A stretch of 48,207 nucleotides of DNA, taken from NCBI GenBank assembly GCA_027619975.1, contig JAQCGX010000028.1, positions 1 to 48,207 of the forward strand, read 5' to 3'. The translations under genes and the position numbers were made by a program. The notes beneath the pieces were generated by a model that worked only from the letters and a program-made list of their open reading frames with translations, did not search any database and was not told where the DNA came from. The number at the start of each line of letters is the position of its first letter. Positions within the stretch are counted from its first letter, which is position 1. Shown here piece after piece: positions 1-8,675 of this stretch. Source of the DNA: Nitrospinota bacterium. GTDB taxonomy: Bacteria > Nitrospinota > Nitrospinia > Nitrospinales > VA-1.

Positions 1-2
1 CT

Positions 3-19
3 ATTTTTAGAGATGCCCT
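3..19 (-). repeat. 17-bp dispersed repeat, copy 1
   Basis: On the + strand this reads ATTTTTAGAGATGCCCT. The identical 17-mer recurs at 141-157, and its reverse complement AGGGCATCTCTAAAAAT is at 39796-39812 and 48137-48153. The two copies here are direct repeats flanking the palindromic element at 20-93. It behaves like the terminal sequence of a small non-autonomous element; that role is inferred. Confidence 0.75.
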
Positions 20-93
20 AAAGTCAATGCGGAAGTGCGGAATTTAATTCCGCCTTTCCAGCCCGTGCGGACAGGCTGGAAAGCCTGTCCTAC
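20..93 (+). repeat. Palindromic dispersed repeat, copy 1
   Basis: About 74 bp with two nested inverted repeats: GCGGAA/TTCCGC around 38-53, and CTTTCCAGCC facing GGCTGGAAAG around 54-83. A near-identical copy in inverted orientation lies at 21875-21949, with only a handful of mismatches, mostly within the second stem. No coding potential is visible. The structure fits a REP/MITE-type dispersed element. It sits directly against the 17-bp repeat at 3-19. Confidence 0.8.
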
Positions 94-140
94 TAAAATA
101 AAAGACGCTTCTTTGAATTGGCGATTCGGTGCCGTTGTCA

Positions 141-157
141 ATTTTTAGAGATGCCCT
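141..157 (-). repeat. 17-bp dispersed repeat, copy 2
   Basis: Exact copy of the 3-19 sequence in the same orientation, 138 bp downstream. It ends 24 bp before the recJ start codon, so it may lie in the recJ promoter or leader region. Confidence 0.75.
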
Positions 158-181
158 TAATTTTCAACCAATGGCTTTCTA

Positions 182-1930
182 ATGATTTCCCTCCTGCAAA
201 AAAAATGGCAACTCCAAGAGCCATCCACGGAACTCGTCACCGAGCTTTCGCAAGCGCTCAGCATTTCTCCAGTCCTTGCCGGACTCCTCATCAATCGCAA
301 GATAACCGATGCCGATGAAGCGCGAAATTTCATCGCTGCCGATCTGACCCAACTGCACGATCCTTTTCTAATGAAGGGAATGCAAAAAGCCGTGGACAGA
401 GTCGTCCAGGCGATTGAAGCGTGCGAGAAAATCACCGTATTTTGCGATTACGATGTGGACGGCGTATCCTCCGCCGCTTTCTTGATTCACTTTTTCCGCG
501 ATCTCGGAGTCGCTGTCGACTATTACCTTCCCGAGCGCATGGCCGAGGGATATGGACTCAACGCCGATGCCGTCCGAAAAATTCGGGCCGGAGGCAGCGC
601 CCTGATGATCACCGCCGATTGCGGCATCACCGGCAACCTTGAAGTTAAAATAGCCAACGAACTGGGACTGGATGTGATCGTGACGGACCATCACCAGGTC
701 GGCGCCGACGGTCTGCCGGACTGCGTGGCCGTCCTGAACCCGCATCAGCCGGATTGCAACTATCCGTTTCGATTTTTGAGCGGCGTGGGCATCGTCTTCA
801 AGCTGGCCACGGCGGTTCGCTCGGCCCTGCATCATCAGGCCGGATGGGGAAAAAGCCGCTTGCCTAATTTAAAACGGCATCTCGACCTGTTCACCCTTGG
901 CACCATCGCAGATGTCGCACCGCTGACCGGGGAAAACCACATTCTCTGTTCGCATGGGTTGAAGGTCATGGCCCAATCCGCCAAGCCGGGAATGGTTGCG
1001 CTCAAAGCGGTTGCCGGAGTCGATGGGAATGTTGACGCCCGAACGGTCGGGTTTTCCCTCGGACCACGTCTAAACGCCGCTGGCAGGTTGGGCAGGGCCG
1101 ACGCCGGTCTTCATCTATTGACCTCCACCAATCTGGATGAAGCTATGGCCATGGCCCGTGGCATTGAAGAAATCAATACCGAACGCAAGGAAATCCAACA
1201 GTGGACGCTGGAGGAAGCGGAGTACCTGATTGACCGGCAAGTAGATCTGGAAAATGACCGGATCATCGTCATGGCTTCGGAAAATTTTCATGCGGGAGTG
1301 ATCGGCATCGTCGCCTCCCGCATAGTCGAAAAATATTTTCGTCCCACCGTTCTCATCGCTCTGGCGGGCGGCACGGGCAAAGGATCTGGAAGAAGCATCC
1401 CAAAATTTAATCTGTTCAAGGCATTCTCGGCATGTACGGAGCATTTTATCCAGTTCGGCGGCCACGCTTACGCCGCAGGCCTGCACATCGAAGAGAAAAA
1501 TGTGGAACCTTTCCGGCAATCCATCAATGCCATTGGCCACCGCTTTCTTAAAGAGGACGATTTGATTCCCGATTTACGAATCGACGCGTGCCTGCAACTG
1601 GCGGAAATCAATCGCAATTTTCTCAAAAGCATTCAACGGCTGGAACCCTTTGGGGCGGAAAATCCCTTACCGGTATTCATGGCACTGGGAGTACGCATTA
1701 AAAACCTGCGCACCATGGGGAAGGAGGCAACCCATGTTCGCTTCCGGGCCACTCAGGGAGCGGGAAAAATTGATGCGATAGGGTTTGGCATGGCAGAGGC
1801 CCTTTCCTCGATAGACACGGTGACGGAGCTTGTGGACATCGCCTTTGAGATCCACATCAACACCTGGAACGGTCAGAACAAGGTAGAATTGCAATTGCAG
1901 GACATTCGCCGCACCGGGAACGACGAATAA
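182..1930 (+). CDS. recJ: Single-stranded-DNA-specific exonuclease RecJ
   Basis: Cytoplasmic 5'-3' ssDNA exonuclease of recombinational and mismatch repair (RecF pathway), DHH phosphoesterase superfamily. At 582 aa it has the usual full length. The metal-binding motifs are visible in order: DYDVDG at residues 89-94, TADCG near 145, DHH at 169-171, and the DHHA1 signature GGHAYAAG near residue 425. The C-terminal OB-like region is present. The ATG at 182 gives the conventional N-terminus. The gene is followed after 54 bp by an unrelated membrane protein gene. A pair of 17-bp repeats lies immediately upstream. No disrupted motif is seen. Family assignment is firm; the repair role is known from the family. 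Confidence 0.96.
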   Translation: MISLLQKKWQLQEPSTELVTELSQALSISPVLAGLLINRKITDADEARNFIAADLTQLHDPFLMKGMQKAVDRVVQAIEACEKITVFCDYDVDGVSSAAFLIHFFRDLGVAVDYYLPERMAEGYGLNADAVRKIRAGGSALMITADCGITGNLEVKIANELGLDVIVTDHHQVGADGLPDCVAVLNPHQPDCNYPFRFLSGVGIVFKLATAVRSALHHQAGWGKSRLPNLKRHLDLFTLGTIADVAPLTGENHILCSHGLKVMAQSAKPGMVALKAVAGVDGNVDARTVGFSLGPRLNAAGRLGRADAGLHLLTSTNLDEAMAMARGIEEINTERKEIQQWTLEEAEYLIDRQVDLENDRIIVMASENFHAGVIGIVASRIVEKYFRPTVLIALAGGTGKGSGRSIPKFNLFKAFSACTEHFIQFGGHAYAAGLHIEEKNVEPFRQSINAIGHRFLKEDDLIPDLRIDACLQLAEINRNFLKSIQRLEPFGAENPLPVFMALGVRIKNLRTMGKEATHVRFRATQGAGKIDAIGFGMAEALSSIDTVTELVDIAFEIHINTWNGQNKVELQLQDIRRTGNDE

Positions 1931-1984
1931 ATTTCCCAACACTCACCCTTTCCATCCCTCGCTCAAAAAAATGAAAGACACCTT

Positions 1985-2758
1985 TTGTTAAACCGACGTG
2001 CCAAAACAGGCAGCATAATTTGTATCGTTGCCGCTGGAATTGCGGCGGCCTTCTTTATTCCGCCCATCGCTCAAGACCCCGAATATTTCAACTTTGCAGA
2101 TCACAGAACTCTATGGAGCATTCCTAATTTTGGCGATGTCGTCTCCAACATTCTATTTTTATTGGTCGGCATTCTTGGGTTACTTGCTCTTCGGAGACAT
2201 TGGAAAGATAAAACCCGGTTCACTCATCCACTCGAAGCCATCCCTTTCTGCGTCGCGTTTACAGGTCTGATACTTCTGGCCCCCGGTTCATCTTATTTCC
2301 ACTGGACACCCGCCAACGATACACTCATTTGGGATCGACTGCCGATGACTCTCGTCTTCATGGCATTTTTTTCTATTATTATCGCAGAACGGATTCACCT
2401 GAAAGCCGGTTTGTATCTTCTGCCAATTTTAATGGTTGTGGGAGTCGGCAGTGTCATTTACTGGGATGTCACTGAATCTGCTGGGCACGGCGATCTTCGG
2501 CTCTACGCTCTGGTGCAGTTTTTACCTGTACTGATGATTCCTGTCATTCTCATCCTTTTTAACCCCGTATACACCGGGGGCCGACATCTGGTTGCCGTGA
2601 TTGTCGGGTACGGACTGGCAAAAGGTTTCGAGTTGCTGGACGGATGGGTTTATGCTTTCACCCATCACCTCATGAGCGGCCATACCTTGAAACATCTTGT
2701 CGCGGCGATTGCCGTTTTCGGCCTGGTAAAGTATATTCGGGTTCGGCAGAGGATTTAA
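1985..2758 (+). CDS. Ceramidase-like seven-helix membrane protein (CREST-type)
   Basis: A 257-aa integral inner-membrane protein with about seven hydrophobic helices. Scattered polar signatures resemble the alkaline ceramidase/CREST hydrolase superfamily: an SSYFHW element near residue 102, WDRLPM near 115, and a C-terminal HTLKH near 233. In that superfamily such Ser, His and Asp residues form a zinc hydrolase site, so an amide or lipid hydrolase role is plausible but unproven. The best start is TTG at 1985; the ATG at 1971 is out of frame and stops after six codons. No clear Shine-Dalgarno is visible, so the true start is uncertain. The gene stands alone between recJ and ychF. Confidence 0.7.
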   Translation: MLNRRAKTGSIICIVAAGIAAAFFIPPIAQDPEYFNFADHRTLWSIPNFGDVVSNILFLLVGILGLLALRRHWKDKTRFTHPLEAIPFCVAFTGLILLAPGSSYFHWTPANDTLIWDRLPMTLVFMAFFSIIIAERIHLKAGLYLLPILMVVGVGSVIYWDVTESAGHGDLRLYALVQFLPVLMIPVILILFNPVYTGGRHLVAVIVGYGLAKGFELLDGWVYAFTHHLMSGHTLKHLVAAIAVFGLVKYIRVRQRI

Positions 2759-2926
2759 CCCCTTTTACGCCTTCTTTGCAAAATAATTTGCTCATTGCCC
2801 ATACTGGTTATAAAATGGTATCTCCCTTAATATTCCCGCCTGATCCGGGTTATTGAGTACGCGTTGGACTCCTGCCTTGTTGAGCCGGAATCGCTTTTCT
2901 AAAATTATCATTCAAAAGAGGAAATT

Positions 2927-4024
2927 ATGGGATTCACCTGTGGCCTGGTCGGCCTGCCCAATGTGGGTAAATCGACGATTTTCAACGCCCTCACGCACGC
3001 CGGTGCGGAATCGGCCAACTACGCTTTCACCACCATCGAGCCCAACAACGGCATGGTCGCCGTTCCCGATCCGAGGCTGGATGTGATCTCACAACTAGTC
3101 ACCGCGAAAGTAACCGTCCGCACCACGTTGCAGTTCGTGGATATTGCCGGGCTCGTCAAAGGAGCCTCCAAGGGCGAAGGGCTTGGCAATAAATTTCTCG
3201 GGCACATCCGCGAAGTGGACGCCATTGCGCATGTGGTCCGTTGTTTTGAAGACGAAAATATTCCACACGTCAGCAACAAAGTGGACCCGCTTTCAGACAT
3301 CGAAGTCATCCAGACGGAATTGATGATCTCCGACATGGAAAACCTGGAACGCAGAATTTTAAAGATCGCAAAACTCGCCAAAAGTGGCAACAAAGAAGCC
3401 AGTTTTGAATTGAGAATGATCGAACAACTTTTAAAAATTTTAGGCGACGGCAAACCGGCTCGCACCCTCGAAACCCACAGCGAGGACGAAGCCCGGTTCG
3501 TCAAATCCCTCAACCTGATCACGGCGAAACCCGTTCTTTATGTCTGCAATATCGCCGACCCTTCGGAGTCAGAAAACGCACATGTCTTAGCCGTCCGCAA
3601 ACATGCGGCTGAGGAAGGAGCGGGAGTCGTGTCTCTGGTCGGTAAATTAGAACAGGAAATCATGGAAATGGAAGACCCTGAGGAACAGAAAATGTTCCTG
3701 GAAGAATTGGGCTTTCAGGAAACCGGCCTCGACCGGATGATCCATGCCGGATACCAGTTGCTGGATCTGGTCACCTATTTCACCGTTGGCGAAAAGGAAA
3801 ACCGTGCCTGGACCCTGAGAAAAAATTCCAAAGCGCCGCAAGCGGCAGGCGTGATTCATTCGGATTTTGAAAAAGGATTCATCCGCGCGGAAGTCTACAA
3901 TTATGACGACCTGGTCAAATACAAATCCGAAGCGGCGGTGAAAGAAGCCGGGAAACTGCGCATCGAAGGAAAAGACTACGTTTTCCAGGACGGCGACATC
4001 GCCCACTTTAGGTTCAATGTTTAA
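2927..4024 (+). CDS. ychF: Redox-regulated ATPase/GTPase YchF
   Basis: Universally conserved P-loop NTPase of the Obg family that associates with ribosomes and, in E. coli, prefers ATP. At 365 aa it is full length. The G1 loop GLPNVGKST lies at about residues 8-16, the G3 DIAG near 74, and the C-terminal TGS domain ends in the typical HFRFNV. The G4 position, NxxE in well-studied YchF, reads NIAD here, a conservative change that still lacks the GTP-specifying NKxD. AGGAAATT precedes the ATG. A possible weak promoter (TATAAA near 2809) lies upstream. The function is known from the family; nothing in the neighbourhood adds to it. Confidence 0.96.
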   Translation: MGFTCGLVGLPNVGKSTIFNALTHAGAESANYAFTTIEPNNGMVAVPDPRLDVISQLVTAKVTVRTTLQFVDIAGLVKGASKGEGLGNKFLGHIREVDAIAHVVRCFEDENIPHVSNKVDPLSDIEVIQTELMISDMENLERRILKIAKLAKSGNKEASFELRMIEQLLKILGDGKPARTLETHSEDEARFVKSLNLITAKPVLYVCNIADPSESENAHVLAVRKHAAEEGAGVVSLVGKLEQEIMEMEDPEEQKMFLEELGFQETGLDRMIHAGYQLLDLVTYFTVGEKENRAWTLRKNSKAPQAAGVIHSDFEKGFIRAEVYNYDDLVKYKSEAAVKEAGKLRIEGKDYVFQDGDIAHFRFNV

Positions 4025-4058
4025 TGATTTTCAAAACTCGCTAGTTTTATAAGGCTCA

Positions 4059-5024
4059 TCACCACCCAGGGACCAGCGACCGCGGTTGTTTCCCCGCCAG
4101 GGCATCGAGAACGTTGTCGGCAACCAACAGGGCCATGCAGTTTCTGGTATCGGTGCTTGCGCTGCCAATATGCGGCAAAAGCATCAGGTTGTCGAGTTCG
4201 GTCATGCCTTCGGTCAGTTCCGGTTCGTTTTCGTAAACATCGAGCGCCGCCCCGGCCAATTTTCCTTCCCTGAGCACCGCCACCAGCGCCCGGTCATCGA
4301 CCACTTTTCCCCGTGCGGTGTGGATCAGGTACGCAGATGGTTTCATCATCTCCAACTGTGCTTTGCCGATCATGTATTTGGTTGCGTCCGTCAACGGCAC
4401 GTGCAAGGTGACGAAATCGGACTGCTTTAAAAGTTCATCGAGAGAAACGAATTCCGCATTCAGCTCTTTCTCCACATTTTCCGGCAAACGATTTCTCTGA
4501 TGGTACAAAACCCGCATATTGAATCCGAGCGCACGCCGGGCCACTGCTTTGCCGATTTCCCCGCAGCCGATGACGCCCAGGGTTTTTCCGTACACATCGC
4601 CCCCTAGAAACAATTTGGCCTGCCAGCCTTTGAATTTTCCCTCACGAGTATAACGGTCGGAGGGAACTATTTGCCGCGCCACGCCAAGAATCATGGCCCA
4701 GGTCAAGTCAGCGGTGGTTTCATGCAGAACGCCGGGCGTGTTGCTCACCCAGATTCCCTTTTGACGGGCGTGAGCCACATCGATATTGTTGAACCCCGCT
4801 CCGTAATTGGCGATTATTTTCAGATTCTTTCCACAATCGATTATGTCCGGCCCGATTTTATCCGATAGGTAAGTGACCAGTGCCGCGCTTTCGGCGAAGG
4901 ACCGTTTTAGATCCTCCTGGGTGGGCGGAGTCTCTGTATTATTGACTCTCAATTCGCAATGGGGATATAGTTTTTCCAGGGCAATTGCCGGGAAACTATT
5001 TGTGACGGTGACGATAGGTTTCAA
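4059..5024 (-). CDS. D-isomer-specific 2-hydroxyacid dehydrogenase (hydroxypyruvate/glyoxylate reductase-like)
   Basis: Cytosolic NAD(P)H-dependent oxidoreductase of 321 aa. The Rossmann motif GVIGCGEIGKAVA is central (around residue 150), followed by the catalytic triad: Arg in HTARG, Glu in YENEPE, and His in PHIGSAS. The upstream segment NYGAGFNNID is typical of the glyoxylate/hydroxypyruvate reductase branch. No ACT domain is present, so this is not a full-length SerA. The most likely substrates are glyoxylate, hydroxypyruvate or a related 2-keto acid; substrate choice cannot be read from sequence. It is convergent with ychF (34 bp apart) and divergent from the radical SAM gene downstream. 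Confidence 0.88.
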   Translation of the reverse strand: MKPIVTVTNSFPAIALEKLYPHCELRVNNTETPPTQEDLKRSFAESAALVTYLSDKIGPDIIDCGKNLKIIANYGAGFNNIDVAHARQKGIWVSNTPGVLHETTADLTWAMILGVARQIVPSDRYTREGKFKGWQAKLFLGGDVYGKTLGVIGCGEIGKAVARRALGFNMRVLYHQRNRLPENVEKELNAEFVSLDELLKQSDFVTLHVPLTDATKYMIGKAQLEMMKPSAYLIHTARGKVVDDRALVAVLREGKLAGAALDVYENEPELTEGMTELDNLMLLPHIGSASTDTRNCMALLVADNVLDALAGKQPRSLVPGW

Positions 5025-5032
5025 TGGAATCC

Positions 5033-5140
5033 GAGTCCTTTCAATCCCACAAGTGGGTTTAATTCCCTGTAGCTTGCTGTGACTTTTAAATAAAAATCCT
5101 TGTCGAAGTCTCCGTCCGCTTGCGGCAGAGTCCTTTCAAT
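5033..5140. repeat. 13-bp direct repeat pair in a divergent intergenic region
   Basis: GAGTCCTTTCAAT occurs at 5033-5045 and again at 5128-5140. A short hairpin CCCAC-AA-GTGGG directly follows the first copy (5046-5057). The region (5025-5194) separates divergent genes, so these could be regulator sites. No promoter of good quality was recognised. Confidence 0.4.
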
Positions 5141-5194
5141 AACAATCGTGTTGATTAATAGACATGAGTTTAAAAGAAAAATCTTCTTAATCCC

Positions 5195-6628
5195 ATGAAA
5201 ATATTATTTCTCGTTCCCCCTGAAACCCATTCCATTGAATCTTCGGTCCCCAAGGCTCTGGAAGGCGGAAAAGGCTATTATCCCAAACTGGGACTGCTTT
5301 ACGTTGCCGCCTATTACGAACGGGCCACCGGAGACAGGCCGGTTTTCATCGACTGCCCGCCGGAAAAAGTATCGATCTCCGATTTGCGTCATAGGATTCG
5401 GGAAATCAAGCCGGACATGGTAGCGATGAGCATCATGACTTTTAACCTGCTCGACGCTCTCCATGCGGCGAAGGTTTTAAAACAGGAAGATCAGAATATA
5501 AAAATCTGTCTGGGGGGGCCGCATGTCAATTTATATCCCCAGGAAACGCTCAATCTGCCACTGATTGATTATGTGGTTTTCGGAGAAGGCGAACCTATTT
5601 TCACCAAACTAACCCAGGCTCTTGATGCCGAAGGGCCGGAGTCAGATGCTCTTAAAAATATCAAGGGATTGGGGTGGAAGCGAGATAACATCGCCCACGT
5701 CAATCCTAAAGAAACGGAACTTCTGGATCTGGACACCCTGCCAAATCCCGCCCGCCATCTCGTAGATATCGGGCAATACGCACATATCATCGGCGAAGGT
5801 CGGCAGTTTTTCACCATACAGGCCACCAGGGGATGCCCGGCGGCCTGCTCGTTCTGCGATATCCGCAAGACCACCTTCAGGTTTCGATCAGCGGAAAGCG
5901 TGGTCGCCGAAGTGGAAGACCTGGTCGAGCAAGGGGTGGATGACCTGTTTTTCGTGGACGACACCATCACCATCAACAAAAAGATCCTTCTTGAGATCTG
6001 CGATCTCATCGTCAAGCGGGGAATCAAAATAAACTACAAAATTTCCGCCCGCGTGGACACCGTCAATGAAGAGCTTCTTCGAGCGCTCAAGCGTTCTGGA
6101 TGCTACCGGATTCATTACGGCATCGAATCGGCCACCCCCCGTCACCTGAAATACCTGGAAAAAGGGCAGACTCTGGAAAAAGTGGAACGTGCCTGTAAAA
6201 TGACCCGCCAAGCGGGAATTGGCTTTTTCGCCTACATGATGATTGGCATCCCGCACGAAACTCGCAAAGAAATGTTTGACACGGTGGCTTTGGCCAAGCG
6301 GTTGAAGCCGGATTACGCGCAATTCTCCATCTGCACGCCCTATCCCAAAACCGAACTGTATTTCCAGATGCTGAAGGAAGGGATCATTTCCAATGATTAC
6401 TGGCAGGAGTTCGCGGAAAATCCTACCCCTGACTTTAAAATCAAGTTCTGGAACCGGCACTTCACCGAAGAGAGTCTCCGGGAAATTCAGGACCAATGTC
6501 ATTCCCGGTTTTACCGCCAACCCACCTACATCATGAAACAAATCGCTAAAGTAAGATCCTGGGAAGACTTCTCGGCTAAAGTCCGCATGGGAACCAAGAT
6601 CCTGACCAGCCGTCTCAGCTTCGGTTGA
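5195..6628 (+). CDS. B12-binding-domain radical SAM protein
   Basis: A 477-aa cytosolic protein. An N-terminal cobalamin-binding-like Rossmann domain (residues 1-130; starts MKILFLVPPE, with a GGPH element near 108) is followed by a radical SAM core. The [4Fe-4S] motif CPAACSFC (C-x3-C-x2-C) lies near residue 214. The canonical B12 DxHxxG motif is not obvious, which is common in this large family. The family includes methylases and ring-forming enzymes of lipids, hopanoids, cofactors and natural products. No biosynthetic partner lies nearby, so the substrate is unknown. The ATG at 5195 is the natural start. The gene is divergent from the dehydrogenase at 4059-5024. Confidence 0.88.
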   Translation: MKILFLVPPETHSIESSVPKALEGGKGYYPKLGLLYVAAYYERATGDRPVFIDCPPEKVSISDLRHRIREIKPDMVAMSIMTFNLLDALHAAKVLKQEDQNIKICLGGPHVNLYPQETLNLPLIDYVVFGEGEPIFTKLTQALDAEGPESDALKNIKGLGWKRDNIAHVNPKETELLDLDTLPNPARHLVDIGQYAHIIGEGRQFFTIQATRGCPAACSFCDIRKTTFRFRSAESVVAEVEDLVEQGVDDLFFVDDTITINKKILLEICDLIVKRGIKINYKISARVDTVNEELLRALKRSGCYRIHYGIESATPRHLKYLEKGQTLEKVERACKMTRQAGIGFFAYMMIGIPHETRKEMFDTVALAKRLKPDYAQFSICTPYPKTELYFQMLKEGIISNDYWQEFAENPTPDFKIKFWNRHFTEESLREIQDQCHSRFYRQPTYIMKQIAKVRSWEDFSAKVRMGTKILTSRLSFG

Positions 6629-6749
6629 GAACCCCGTTCAAGCCGCCCCCCCTATTTTCCCGCCTGCATGTTTGATGATGATCCACTTGAAAAGTTGCTG
6701 TAGAATCAAAGAATAAAATTATCGACTCTCGTTTCATCAGGTGCGCCAC

Positions 6750-7388
6750 ATGTTGAAGATCCACGAAATATTTAAAAGCATTCAAGGGGAGTCTTCCCAT
6801 ACGGGGCTTCCGTGCGTGTTTGTCCGCCTCACAGGATGCAATCTGCGTTGCACCTGGTGCGATACGGAATACGCTTTCTATGAAGGAAAAGGCATGACGA
6901 TCGAGGATGTGGTCGACGCTGTCGACCAGTTTGGAATCTCCCTGGTGGAAATAACCGGGGGAGAACCTTTGATGCAAAAAGAGGCCATCCCTTTAATGCA
7001 AACGTTACTGGGAAAAAATTACACCGTCATGCTGGAAACAGGAGGCGCTCTCCCTATCAATGAGGTCCCTGAACAGGTGGTCAAAATCATGGACCTGAAA
7101 TGTCCCGGTAGCGGAGAAGAATCCAAAAATAATTATGAAAATCTCCGGCATCTGACGTTAAAGGACGAAGTGAAATTCGTTATCCTCGACCGCGAGGACT
7201 ATGACTGGAGCAAGAAAATCCTTAACGAATATTCCATTCACAAAAACGCCCAGGTATTGTTTTCCCCCGTTTATGAAAAACTCGACCTCAAAGACCTGGC
7301 TCAATGGATCCTTGAGGACAACCTGCCCGTCCGACTGCAAACCCAACTTCACAAAGTGATCTGGAGCAAGGATGCTATCGGCGTATAG
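6750..7388 (+). CDS. queE: 7-carboxy-7-deazaguanine synthase QueE
   Basis: Radical SAM enzyme of queuosine (preQ0) biosynthesis that contracts 6-carboxytetrahydropterin to 7-carboxy-7-deazaguanine. The 212-aa form starting MLKIHEIFKS is chosen because it matches the family N-terminus (IQGES then GLPCVFVRLTGC). An in-frame GTG nine bases upstream would add only three residues. The cluster motif CNLRCTWCDTE places the cysteines at 30, 34 and 37, in the usual C-x3-C-x2-C spacing. A GGEPL motif follows. queC, queD and queF are not in the window. Family assignment is strong. Confidence 0.93.
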   Translation: MLKIHEIFKSIQGESSHTGLPCVFVRLTGCNLRCTWCDTEYAFYEGKGMTIEDVVDAVDQFGISLVEITGGEPLMQKEAIPLMQTLLGKNYTVMLETGGALPINEVPEQVVKIMDLKCPGSGEESKNNYENLRHLTLKDEVKFVILDREDYDWSKKILNEYSIHKNAQVLFSPVYEKLDLKDLAQWILEDNLPVRLQTQLHKVIWSKDAIGV

Positions 7389-7466
7389 CCTCTGGTATCC
7401 CGCCGCCCTGAATGATAGCTTGCAACATTCAGCCATCGTTTCCTGATCCCTGCAAACTTGGATCCC

Positions 7467-8606
7467 ATGCCATCTCCAAAAATAATTCAACGCATTCAAC
7501 AGTCGCTTTTGGAATGGTACCAAAGAGAAAAGCGTGATCTCCCCTGGCGCAACACGGACGACCCGTATCACATCCTGGTTTCGGAATTCATGCTCCAGCA
7601 AACCCAGGTCAAAACGGTGATTCCCTATTACCAGCGCTGGCTGAAATCTTTCCCCACCACCGAGACCCTTGCCGGAGCCCGTGAACCCAGAGTTTTGAAG
7701 CACTGGGAAGGCCTGGGTTACTACTCACGTGCACGAAACCTGCACAGGTCGGCAAAATTGATGGTGAATGAATTTAACGGCAACGTTCCCGACAGCTGGG
7801 ATGAAATTTTAAAGCTTCCGGGAGTCGGGCGCTACACCGCCGGTGCGGTCCTCAGCATTGCATTCAACCGCAATGTTCCAGTTCTCGACGGCAATGTGAA
7901 GCGGGTGTTGTCCCGGTTGTTCTGCCTCATGGAAAACGGAAGTTCCTCCGCATCAGAGAATCGACTCTGGCAGGTTGCAGAGAAAATGGTTCCTTCTCGC
8001 CTGCCGGGGGATTTCAATCAGGCGCTCATGGAACTTGGGGCAACGGTCTGCCTGCCGCAAAATCCACTGTGTCTTCTGTGCCCGCTTAGTAGTGCTTGTC
8101 TTGCTAAAAAAGACAACGTTCAGGGAAATTTTCCACCTGCCAAAGTAAAAGCCATCTCTAAAAAAATTGAAGTCAGCGCGGCGGTGATTCACCGTAACGG
8201 GAAAACTTATATCCAGCAAAGGCCGCAGAAAGGGCTCATGGGAGGACTATGGGAATTTCCCGGCGGAAAAATTGAGAAAGGAGAAACTCCGGAAGAATGC
8301 CTGAGTCGGGAAATTGTTGAAGAGTTGGGAGTTCAAATTAAAATTAAGGAAAAGATCCTGACCATCAAGCACAGCTACACCCAGTTCAGGGTCACCCTGC
8401 ATGTTTTCACCTGCACCCTCCTATCCGGGAAAATCCGCGCCACCTGTTGCGAGCAATGGAAATGGGTTTCTCCTCAAAACATTAATAAATATCCTTTTCC
8501 AGCGGCCAATGTAAAAATACTGGACCATTTAAAAACCAATGGCCTCAACGGTCATAAATTAATTCCTGCCAGCCGGGGAAGAAAAAAGGAATCCCGGCAA
8601 ACCTGA
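7467..8606 (+). CDS. mutY: A/G-specific adenine DNA glycosylase MutY with C-terminal NUDIX domain
   Basis: Base-excision repair glycosylase that removes adenine opposite 8-oxoguanine. The ATG at 7467 gives 379 aa; a TTG at 7458 is an in-frame alternative. The HhH-GPD fold carries EFMLQQTQV (catalytic Glu) and LPGVGRYTAGA followed by the catalytic Asp in PVLDGNVKR. The [4Fe-4S] loop has the exact C-x6-C-x2-C-x5-C spacing (CLPQNPLCLLCPLSSAC). The C-terminal third is a NUDIX-fold 8-oxoG recognition domain with the box starting GGLWEFPGGKIEKGE and ending REIVEELGV. The intact NUDIX box (REx2EE) is well preserved for a MutY recognition domain. Confidence 0.96.
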   Translation: MPSPKIIQRIQQSLLEWYQREKRDLPWRNTDDPYHILVSEFMLQQTQVKTVIPYYQRWLKSFPTTETLAGAREPRVLKHWEGLGYYSRARNLHRSAKLMVNEFNGNVPDSWDEILKLPGVGRYTAGAVLSIAFNRNVPVLDGNVKRVLSRLFCLMENGSSSASENRLWQVAEKMVPSRLPGDFNQALMELGATVCLPQNPLCLLCPLSSACLAKKDNVQGNFPPAKVKAISKKIEVSAAVIHRNGKTYIQQRPQKGLMGGLWEFPGGKIEKGETPEECLSREIVEELGVQIKIKEKILTIKHSYTQFRVTLHVFTCTLLSGKIRATCCEQWKWVSPQNINKYPFPAANVKILDHLKTNGLNGHKLIPASRGRKKESRQT

Positions 8607-8675
8607 CCCCAGTCTTATATAATAAGTTGCATGTTTTGCGGACATTAACCTGTTACCCGTTTATTTAAAATATCG

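Noticed and set aside
5033-5140. Possible CRISPR remnant, because TTTCAAT-type ends recur
   Set aside because: Only two 13-bp copies with a 82-bp gap that has no spacer-like regularity, and no cas gene in the window.
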